Below are positions 5,990 through 11,037 of a stretch of DNA of 11,037 nucleotides, piece by piece (the first letter of the stretch is position 1; each line of letters begins with the position of its first letter). A program made the translations under genes and the position numbers. This DNA is from Elstera litoralis (GTDB lineage: Bacteria > Pseudomonadota > Alphaproteobacteria > Elsterales > Elsteraceae): assembly GCF_000963705.1 (NCBI RefSeq), contig NZ_LAJY01000228.1, positions 1-11,037 of the forward strand. The letters are read 5' to 3'. The notes under the pieces are model-generated. The model was given only the letters and a program-made list of their open reading frames with translations. It was not told the origin of the DNA and ran no database searches.

Positions 5990-6861
5990 TCATGCTTCCA
6001 CCTCGGCGCGTTCAGCGGCATCCAAGGCTAGGCGCGGCGGACGGGTAAGATCGGTGCCCCGGCCCACGATGAATTCGCACAGTTTGATGCATTGGACGAG
6101 GTCCGAGCGCGCATCCAAGTGCAGCAACGGCATGAACCAATCGTAAATCGGCATTGCCTCGGCTAAGCGATTGTCGCGAACGAGGCGGAACAGGGTTTCC
6201 CCTTCGCGCGGGAAAAAACGTTGGACATGCCCGACACCCAGCCGACCGCGCCCAGCGCCACGCATTCCAGCACCACATCGTCGAGCCCGCAGAAGGGAAT
6301 GAAGCGGTCGCCGGTCATATTGCGCACATCGACCAGACGGCGCGTATCGCCGGAGGATTCCTTGAACGCCACGATGGTTTCAACGTCCGAGAGCGTCGCC
6401 AGCATCGCCGGGGTCACGTCGGTCCGGTAGGAGGGCGGGTTGTTGTAGATCATGATCGGAAGGTCCGACGCCGCCGCCACAGTGCGGAAATGCGCCAAGG
6501 TTTCGCGCGGTTTGGCCGGATAGACCATCGGCGGCATAACCATTAGCCCATTCGCGCCCTTGGCCTGCGCCAGCTTCGCCGTTTCCGCCGCAAAGACGGG
6601 CGTATATTCGGCCACACCGACAATCACCGGCACGCGGCCCTTGGCAGTGCTGGCGGCCAGCGCGATCAACTCGCCCTTCTCGTCGCGCGTCAGCGAGCAA
6701 TTCTCCCCCACCGTCCCACACATAACGAGGCCGGAAACGCCATCGCGGATCAGCGCTTCGATCACCCGGCCCGTCGCGTCGAGATCCAGCGTGAAATCGG
6801 CATGAAACTGCGTCGTGACGGCGGGGAACATGCCGCGCCAGGTTTTACGGGGATCAGACAT
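5990..6861 (-). pseudogene. lhpC: DHDPS-family pyrroline-4-hydroxy-2-carboxylate deaminase, frameshifted
   Basis: From the ATG at 6861 (ribosome site GGAGG 6875-6871, 9 bases away) the product is a class I aldolase of the DapA/NanA type. Visible motifs are GTVGEN (residues 49-54), the catalytic tyrosine in IYNNPP (Y139) and the Schiff-base lysine in VAFKES (K167). With a proline epimerase and a DadA-like dehydrogenase alongside, the likely reaction is deamination of pyrroline-4-hydroxy-2-carboxylate to alpha-ketoglutarate semialdehyde. Around the A6 run at 6213-6218 the homology moves to the next frame, continuing PREGETLFRLVRDN and FMPLLHLDARSDLVQCIKL, so the frame as read ends early near 6163. 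A second slip at about 5993 is suspected: beyond AERAEVEA the neighbouring frame reads MMATALANRPALPDVGLP, like the usual family tail. Both are net -1 (or +2). The catalytic residues precede the first break. Confidence 0.8.
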
Positions 6862-6890
6862 CGCGAGAAGCCTCCGGGCAGATTTGGTTT

Positions 6891-6940
6891 ATGTCGACAC
6901 CTTGTATCCAAGAATCCCTTTCGTCAAGTCCTGTCGACAA
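6891..6940. promoter_or_regulatory. Operator-like palindromes of the divergent GntR regulator
   Basis: Two identical 8-base palindromes TGTCGACA lie at 6892-6899 and 6932-6939, exactly 40 bp apart, about four helical turns. Between them CTTGTATCCAAG (6901-6912) differs by one base from TTGTATACAA, the form common for FCD-type GntR operators, and TGTCGACA keeps the same outer TGT and ACA. The right copy overlaps the predicted -35 of the regulator gene. A TTGACG (6927-6922) reading toward the catabolic genes lies between the sites. Repression of both directions, relieved by a pathway intermediate, is inferred. Confidence 0.55.
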
Positions 6941-6963
6941 ACTGCATCGATTTCCGGTAGGAT
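6934..6963 (+). promoter_or_regulatory. Candidate promoter of the GntR regulator gene
   Basis: TCGACA (6934-6939), one base from the -35 consensus, and TAGGAT (6958-6963) are 18 bases apart. The ribosome site AGAGG (6982-6986) and ATG (6994) follow. The -35 lies inside the second TGTCGACA palindrome, which would suit autorepression. Confidence 0.4.
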
Positions 6964-6993
6964 AGGTTGGAACGTTACGAAAGAGGTTGGGAC

Positions 6994-7731
6994 ATGCGGC
7001 GTAAATTGGAGGGTGAGCAGGCCGAAACGCCCTCACCCCGGCCCCCCGCGCCGCGCGGCACCGCCTCGCCGGTGATCTATGACGCGCTGAAGCAGGATAT
7101 TCTCAACCTCACCCTGTCCCCCGGCGACCCCTTGGACGAAACCGGCCTGTCTGAGCGCTTCGGCACGTCGCGCACGCCGGTCCGCGAAGCGCTGGTGCGG
7201 CTGGTGGCGGAAGGGCTGGCCTCAACCCTGCCGAACCGCAATACCATCGTCTCAGTGCTCGATTTCTCCAGCCTGCCGCCTTATTTGGATGCGCTGACGC
7301 TGCTCTATCGCGTCTCCACCCGGCTTGCCGCCGAACGGCGCACCGTGGCCGATCTCGATGCGATCAGCGCGGCGCAGGCCCGTTTTGCCGAAGCGGTGGC
7401 GCGCGAAGACGCGCTGGCGATGCTGCACACCAACCGCGATTTCCATCTGGCCATCGCCGCCGCCGGGCAGAACCCCTATTACACCGAGTTTTTCGCCCGC
7501 CTGCTGAACGAGGGCATGCGCCTGCTCCGCCTCTATTACCGCCGCTTCGACGACCGCTTGCCGCCGCGCTATGTGGACGAGCACGAGGGGTTGATCGAGG
7601 CGATTGCGATGCAAAACCCTGATCTCGCCGAAGTTTTAGGCGGGGAGCACGCGGTTCAGATCGTCACCCAGTTGCAAAGCCTAATGGTGCCGAGCCTCGG
7701 CGGTCACATCAGCCTGTCGGCACGCGCCTAA
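6994..7731 (+). CDS. GntR-family regulator, FadR/FCD subfamily, of hydroxyproline catabolism
   Basis: A 245-residue protein. A charged, proline-rich N-terminal extension (residues 1-24) is followed by the GntR winged helix: SPVIYDALKQDILNLTLSPG, then the recognition helix in LSERFGTSRTPVREALVRL (about residues 52-70). The rest is an all-helical FCD ligand-binding domain with the metal-binding histidines H151 (NRDFH), H196 (DEHEGL) and H218 (GEHAVQ) in place. The ATG at 6994 has AGAGG 7 bases upstream; an in-frame TTG at 6967 lacks this. The gene is divergent from the hydroxyproline operon, with palindromic sites between, so it is the probable local regulator. The ligand is most likely hydroxyproline or a pathway intermediate, by analogy with other hydroxyproline loci. 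A 7-bp hairpin follows the stop. Confidence 0.88.
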   Translation: MRRKLEGEQAETPSPRPPAPRGTASPVIYDALKQDILNLTLSPGDPLDETGLSERFGTSRTPVREALVRLVAEGLASTLPNRNTIVSVLDFSSLPPYLDALTLLYRVSTRLAAERRTVADLDAISAAQARFAEAVAREDALAMLHTNRDFHLAIAAAGQNPYYTEFFARLLNEGMRLLRLYYRRFDDRLPPRYVDEHEGLIEAIAMQNPDLAEVLGGEHAVQIVTQLQSLMVPSLGGHISLSARA

Positions 7732-7755
7732 GCCTGCGGCGCTTTGGTCGCAGGC
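7732..7755 (+). terminator. Hairpin directly after the GntR gene
   Basis: GCCTGCG (7732-7738) and CGCAGGC (7749-7755) form a perfect 7-bp stem with a 10-base loop, starting at the base after the TAA stop. No T-run follows, so it is not a canonical intrinsic terminator. It may still slow or end transcription. Nothing else recognisable lies before the next gene's ribosome site. Confidence 0.35.
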
Positions 7756-7897
7756 GGTCCAACAGTCTCCTGACGATTTTAGCCGAGCCAATTCGCGCAA
7801 AATCAGGCACTCTCCTCAAGATCGTATTACAGTGCACATCCAGGGGAGACGTCTGAAGGGAGACACCCGGCTGGGAGCCATTGCTGGGGGAGGAAAC

Positions 7898-8581
7898 ATG
7901 CCGGACCGTTCTAGAAACGGACTTATATCGGGACAGGAGCTTTACGCAGCCCTTCTCCCCGATTTTGGTGATCGTGTTTTTTCCGCGCTCCCCCCGAGCC
8001 TGCTGCGTCAGATCGAGCCCAATTTGATCGACGACCCTGGTCTACGCCAACACAGCACGAATGTCGGCGTCCTTTCCTCTTTCCTTGGCCATTGCGCGGG
8101 CACGCAGGATAGCGGCTGGCTGGACCGCTTGGCCGAGGCGGCCATTCTGCACGATATCGGTAAAACCCGGCTGGACCCCATAGTTCTGAGAAAAGGGCGC
8201 GACGTGACCCGCGCCGACATGGACCATATCCGCAGTCATGGAATCTTGGGCGCTGAGTTGCTCGAAACCTATGGCGGCGACCTTTATGCGCTGGCCGCCA
8301 CGGTCGCCGGGCATCACCATGAGGCGCACGATGGCTCCGGCTATCCCCAGGGTTTAATCGGCGAGGCGATCCCGGAGGAGGCTCGGATTGTCGCCTTATG
8401 CGATGTTTACGACGCGCTACGCTCGCCCCGAACCTATAAACCCGCCTTTGGGCACGACCATGCAATGCGGATCATTCTGAATGGCGATACCCGCACCCGC
8501 CCGCAGCAGTTCGATCCGTATCTTTTGGGCCTGTTCAAGCGCCATAGCGACGATATCGGCGCGCTGTATCGGGCTGAATAG
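7898..8581 (+). CDS. HD-GYP domain protein, probable cyclic-di-GMP phosphodiesterase
   Basis: A 227-residue protein whose residues 48-217 form an HD-GYP domain. Metal ligands and signatures are all visible: H52, the HD pair in LHDIGK (H85, D86), H114, the HHE of HHHEAHDGSGYP (139-150, with GYP at 148-150), D169 in CDVYDAL and the late segment PQQFDPYLLGLF. The family hydrolyses cyclic di-GMP to pGpG or GMP. The usual HHExWDGxGYP has histidine in place of tryptophan here. There is no receiver, PAS or membrane domain, only about 45 N-terminal residues of unknown fold, so the signal input is unclear. The ATG at 7898 sits 4-5 bases after a strong GGGGGAGGA. An upstream in-frame GTG at 7832 has no such support. 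Neighbours suggest no specific partner. A different HD hydrolase activity is possible. Confidence 0.82.
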   Translation: MPDRSRNGLISGQELYAALLPDFGDRVFSALPPSLLRQIEPNLIDDPGLRQHSTNVGVLSSFLGHCAGTQDSGWLDRLAEAAILHDIGKTRLDPIVLRKGRDVTRADMDHIRSHGILGAELLETYGGDLYALAATVAGHHHEAHDGSGYPQGLIGEAIPEEARIVALCDVYDALRSPRTYKPAFGHDHAMRIILNGDTRTRPQQFDPYLLGLFKRHSDDIGALYRAE

Positions 8582-8603
8582 CCCGGCCCAGTGCAGCGCC
8601 GAC

Positions 8604-8639
8604 TTGACAGCGCTTAATATTTCTATAATTCTCGATATA
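8604..8639 (+). promoter_or_regulatory. arsR promoter with overlapping operator-like dyad; probably leaderless start
   Basis: A perfect TTGACA (8604-8609) and perfect TATAAT (8624-8629) are separated by only 14 bases. Transcription would begin around 8636-8639, at or within a few bases of the arsR ATG (8639), and no ribosome site exists, so the mRNA should be near-leaderless. A 22-base imperfect dyad centred on AATT (8618-8639, 16 of 22 positions symmetric) covers the -10 and start site, as expected for an ArsR operator. The short spacer is unusual and may keep basal transcription low. Confidence 0.55.
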
Positions 8640-8989
8640 TGGAAAACAGCGATAGTCTTTTGGCCTTATCGGCCCTCGCCCAGGAAACCCGCCTCGCCGC
8701 CTTTCGGCTCTTGGTTCGACACGAGCCGGAGGGGCTGCCCGCAGGCGAACTCGCGCGCTTGCTGGACGTGCCGCAAAATACCCTTTCGACCCACCTTGGT
8801 TTGCTGGCGCGCGCCGATCTCGTCACCGCCCACCGCGACGGACGCGTGATCCGCTACCGCGCGCACTTGGCCTGCGTTGAAAATCTGGTGCTGTTTCTGC
8901 TGAACGACTGCTGCCGGGGCGAACCCGCCCTATGCGGCTCGATTCTCTCGGCCCTGACGGACACTCCCTGCGCCCCCAAAACCTGTTAG
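8639..8989 (+). CDS. arsR: ArsR/SmtB-family arsenic-responsive repressor
   Basis: A 116-residue winged-helix repressor. The recognition helix lies in LARLLDVPQNTLSTHLGLL (about residues 38-56) and the wing in AHRDGRVIRYRA (64-75). It lacks the classic metal-box cysteines in the recognition helix. Instead it has C91, C92 and C99 in NDCCRGEPALCG near the C-terminus, close to the C95/C96/C102 site described for the Acidithiobacillus ArsR, which binds As(III) there. Further cysteines are C79, C111 and C116. The start is the ATG at 8639, since no other start or ribosome site is near. arsC follows 9 bases downstream with its own ribosome site, so the two form an operon that is derepressed by arsenite. 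Confidence 0.87.
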   Translation: MENSDSLLALSALAQETRLAAFRLLVRHEPEGLPAGELARLLDVPQNTLSTHLGLLARADLVTAHRDGRVIRYRAHLACVENLVLFLLNDCCRGEPALCGSILSALTDTPCAPKTC

Positions 8990-8998
8990 GAGACCCTC

Positions 8999-9499
8999 AT
9001 GTCCCGCGTTTTCAACGTCTTGTTTCTCTGCACCGGAAACACGGCCCGCTCGATCTTGGCCGAAAGCATCCTTCGACACGATGGCAGCGGGCGGTTTCAG
9101 GCTTTCTCTGCCGGAAGCCAGCCCAAGGGCACCGTTCACCCACTCGCTGTGAAACTCCTAACGGCGGAAGGTTTTCCGACCGAGGGTTTGCGCTCCAAAA
9201 GCTGGGATGAGTTCGCGGCACCGGGTGCCCCGCCGATCGATTTCATTTTCACCGTCTGCGATAATGCCGCCGGCGAAGTGTGCCCAATCTGGCCGGGCAC
9301 CCCGATGACGGCCCATTGGGGCGTGGATGATCCGGCGGCGGTGACGGGAACCGAACTTGAGCGGGAAGCGGCGTTCGTAACGGCCTTCAAGCAGTTGCGG
9401 CGGCGCATTTCCGTCTTCACGGCCTTACCGCTCGCGTCGCTCGATCAACTCGCGCTGCAAAAACGGCTGAGTGCCATCGGGCAGGATAGCGACCGCTAG
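8999..9499 (+). CDS. arsC: Arsenate reductase, low-molecular-weight phosphatase type
   Basis: A 166-residue protein of the LMW tyrosine phosphatase fold. The P-loop CTGNTARS (C11 to R17) binds the oxyanion. Redox cysteines C87 and C95 lie in TVCDNAAGEVCPIWPG, and an Asp-Pro pair (HWGVDDPA) supplies the usual acid. It reduces As(V) to As(III), most likely recycled by thioredoxin through the C87/C95 pair. AGGAGA (8988-8993) precedes the ATG at 8999 by 5 bases. No arsenite efflux gene (arsB, acr3) follows, because the next gene is convergent, so export must be encoded elsewhere or is lacking. Its stop TAG (9497-9499) overlaps the stop of the opposing ABC gene in a CTAG. A plain tyrosine phosphatase is unlikely given the cysteine pair and the arsR partner. 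Confidence 0.9.
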   Translation: MSRVFNVLFLCTGNTARSILAESILRHDGSGRFQAFSAGSQPKGTVHPLAVKLLTAEGFPTEGLRSKSWDEFAAPGAPPIDFIFTVCDNAAGEVCPIWPGTPMTAHWGVDDPAAVTGTELEREAAFVTAFKQLRRRISVFTALPLASLDQLALQKRLSAIGQDSDR

Positions 9500-10191
9500 C
9501 CAACGCCGAGATAGCGCGTCAGCGGGGTCGCATCCGCCGCTAAATCCGCACTTGCGGCGCGATGGACGATGCGGCCTCGCTCCAGAATAATCGCTTGATC
9601 GGTGATGCGAAGGATCTTGCGGGCGTGCTGCTCCACGATAATTCCGGCAATACCGCCTGCCCGAAAAATGTCGCTCAGCGCCCGCAGAACCTCGTCAACA
9701 ATCACCGGGGCGAGCCCTTCCATTGGCTCATCCAACAGCAGGAGTTGCGGGTTCAGCACTAAGGCCCGCCCGATGGCGAGCATCTGCTGCTCCCCGCCGG
9801 AAAGCGCCTCGCCCCCCCGGTGGCGGTCCTCGGCGAGGCGCGGGAACAGGGCGAATACCCGCTCCGGCGTCCACGGACCGGGGCGCGCCACCGCCGTTAG
9901 GTTTTCGAGCACGGTGAGCGAGCGGAAAATACCGCGCTCCTGCGGCACCCACCCTATTCCGGCGCGCGCCCGCCGTTCGGGCGGCCAGCGCGAGGCATCG
10001 GCATCACCGAAAAGAACCCTCCCTGCTTGCAGCCGCGTGAGCCCGAGAATGGTTTTCAGCAGGGTCGTCTTGCCGACGCCGTTGCGCCCGAGCACGGCCA
10101 GCGCCTGACCGGGGGCGAGGCTTAGAGAAATCTGCGATAGAATAGCGCTGTCGCCGTACCCCGCATCCACCGCGTCCAACCGCAAGAGCAT
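9496..10191 (-). CDS. LivF-type ABC transporter ATP-binding protein
   Basis: A 231-residue ATPase with Walker A GRNGVGKTT (residues 35-43), Q-loop Q84 in WVPQERGIF, signature LSGGEQQ (130-136), Walker B LLLLDEPMEGLAP (150-162) and H-loop H189. The EGLAP extension and the length match LivF/UrtE, one of the two ATPases of branched-chain amino acid or urea-type importers. The start is the ATG at 10191, one base after the thiD stop. A longer open frame up to 10362 runs through thiD in another frame and is not credible. The partner ATPase, permeases and binding protein are not in the window and presumably lie upstream of thiD. Linkage to thiD suggests, but does not prove, that the imported compound is a thiamine-pyrimidine precursor. 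Confidence 0.88.
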   Translation of the reverse strand: MLLRLDAVDAGYGDSAILSQISLSLAPGQALAVLGRNGVGKTTLLKTILGLTRLQAGRVLFGDADASRWPPERRARAGIGWVPQERGIFRSLTVLENLTAVARPGPWTPERVFALFPRLAEDRHRGGEALSGGEQQMLAIGRALVLNPQLLLLDEPMEGLAPVIVDEVLRALSDIFRAGGIAGIIVEQHARKILRITDQAIILERGRIVHRAASADLAADATPLTRYLGVG

Positions 10192-10192
10192 G

Positions 10193-10924
10193 TTAGAGGG
10201 CCTGTTTTGGCCAAGAGGCGCGCAGCCAGCGCCGAGCCTGGGTAATCGCCCCCTCCAGCGTGAGCCCCTGCGCAAGCCCCGCCGCGATGCCACTCGCCAA
10301 CGCGCAGCCAGTGCCGCGCCGGGAGCCGGGTAAGCGGGCGGCGCGAAACCAGCGCGCGCCATTTTCGGTCACGAGGCAGTCGGCCACAATCTCGCCGGGC
10401 AGATGGCCGCCTTTCAGCAGAATCGCCCGTGCCCCCGTTCGTCGCAAAGCCTCGGCCTGGGCGACTATCGCGCGCCGGTTCGGCGCGTCGGGAACCGACA
10501 GCAGAAACGCCGCTTCCGGTAAATTGGGCGTCACTAACGTCGCGCGCCCCCAGAGCGCGCCGAAACTGGCAAGGCTAGCGCAATCGCGGCGCAAGGCCCC
10601 GCCCGCCGTGGCCCTCAACACCGGATCAAGGATAATCGGCGCATCGGGGCATATTTCGGCCAGGAGATCTGCGATCTCAAGGCTCGGCAGCAAACCGATC
10701 TTCACCGCACCGATTGGCCCGAGGCTCACCGCCGCGTCGATCTGCGCCTGAAGAAGCTCCGGCGGCATCGCCTGCACTGCCGTCACCCCGCCCGCCCCTT
10801 GCGCAGTGACCGCAGTAACGACCAGCCGCGCCGGAACCCCCATATCGGCCAGCACGCGGATATCTTGCGCCAAGCCCGCACCGCCGCTGGAATCGGTGCC
10901 GCCGATCAGCAGAACCGTATTCAT
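10193..10924 (-). CDS. thiD: Hydroxymethylpyrimidine/phosphomethylpyrimidine kinase
   Basis: A 243-residue ribokinase-fold enzyme that phosphorylates HMP and then HMP-phosphate in thiamine biosynthesis. The N-terminal GGTDSSGGAGLAQD (residues 8-21) is the substrate-binding ThiD signature. VKIGLLPS, ILDPVL and VTPNLPEA follow in family order, and GSRRGTGCALAS near the C-terminus carries the anion-hole motif with the conserved cysteine C207. It is somewhat shorter than the roughly 266 residues of the Escherichia coli enzyme. The ATG at 10924 is preceded by a G-run (TGGGGGG) at 8 bases and begins exactly at the family's first strand. The frame is open further upstream to the window edge, so a longer or fused protein is possible. 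It is cotranscribed with the LivF-type ATPase one base downstream. Confidence 0.9.
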   Translation of the reverse strand: MNTVLLIGGTDSSGGAGLAQDIRVLADMGVPARLVVTAVTAQGAGGVTAVQAMPPELLQAQIDAAVSLGPIGAVKIGLLPSLEIADLLAEICPDAPIILDPVLRATAGGALRRDCASLASFGALWGRATLVTPNLPEAAFLLSVPDAPNRRAIVAQAEALRRTGARAILLKGGHLPGEIVADCLVTENGARWFRAARLPGSRRGTGCALASGIAAGLAQGLTLEGAITQARRWLRASWPKQAL

Positions 10925-11037
10925 GCGGGCACCCCCCAGCGCCAAAACGGCGAGAGTGCAGTTCGGATCAGCCGTCAACAGCGGCTCCGCCGCCGCCAAA
11001 GCCCGCCGCCCCGAGGCGCAGGCGAGCACCAGCCGCG
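10925..11037 (-). other. Open, coding-like frame upstream of and in frame with thiD
   Basis: The 113 bases before the thiD ATG contain no stop in the thiD frame, and about 32 of 37 codons there end in G or C. This frame reads RLVLACASGRRALAAAEP then LLTADPNCTLAVLALGGAR, continuing into MNTVLLIGG. The other two minus-strand frames both have a stop here. One of those reaches a TGA that overlaps the thiD ATG (ATGA). I recognise no domain. It is either the C-terminal end of a protein fused to ThiD, an N-terminal extension, or chance in GC-rich DNA. Confidence 0.35.

Noticed and set aside
4572..5993. One 473-residue protein in a single frame
   Set aside because: Only its last 150 residues or so are protein-like (DAO C-terminus). 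The rest is out of frame with the FAD-binding part that starts at 5806.
9496..10362. A LivF protein starting at 10362
   Set aside because: The extra 57 residues run through thiD in the wrong frame and have no homology. The ATG at 10191 starts at the family's normal N-terminus.

Overview
The window looks like chromosomal DNA of a GC-rich alphaproteobacterium. A member of the Rhodospirillales or a relative is my guess, from gene content and codon use rather than any marker gene. Genes are packed tightly, with ATGA overlaps and convergent genes that share stop-codon bases. No rRNA, tRNA or CRISPR array was seen.

Left edge (1-673) has an accessory, more AT-rich flavour. It holds the N-terminus of a ParA/MinD-type ATPase reading out of the window. 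Divergent from it is a Phd/YefM-like antitoxin whose ParE/RelE-like toxin partner is cut to 52 codons. Next (666-2055) is a divergent redox pair, an HxlR-type regulator and a QorB-type NAD(P)H:quinone oxidoreductase, followed by an MgtC/DUF4010 membrane protein (2128-3393).

The centre (3555-7731) is a trans-4-hydroxy-L-proline catabolic locus. On the minus strand, in transcription order, are a dihydrodipicolinate-synthase-family deaminase, a DadA-like D-amino-acid (D-hydroxyproline) dehydrogenase and a 4-hydroxyproline 2-epimerase. A GntR/FCD regulator is divergent, and the shared intergenic region carries three operator-like palindromes. The deaminase and dehydrogenase are both frameshifted, while the epimerase is intact. 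The alpha-ketoglutarate semialdehyde dehydrogenase that would complete the pathway is not in the window.

Between the convergent DUF4010 and epimerase genes sits a 162-bp, almost fully palindromic element (3394-3555). It has terminal inverted repeats and is flanked by a TAA duplication, so it looks like a MITE inserted exactly where the two stop codons overlap. This is the most interesting structure in the window.

The right part (7898-11037) holds a stand-alone HD-GYP phosphodiesterase and an arsR-arsC pair with a near-leaderless arsR promoter/operator. These converge on a minus-strand operon of thiD followed by a LivF-type ABC ATPase. The operon continues beyond the window edge, and the reading frame upstream of thiD is open to that edge.
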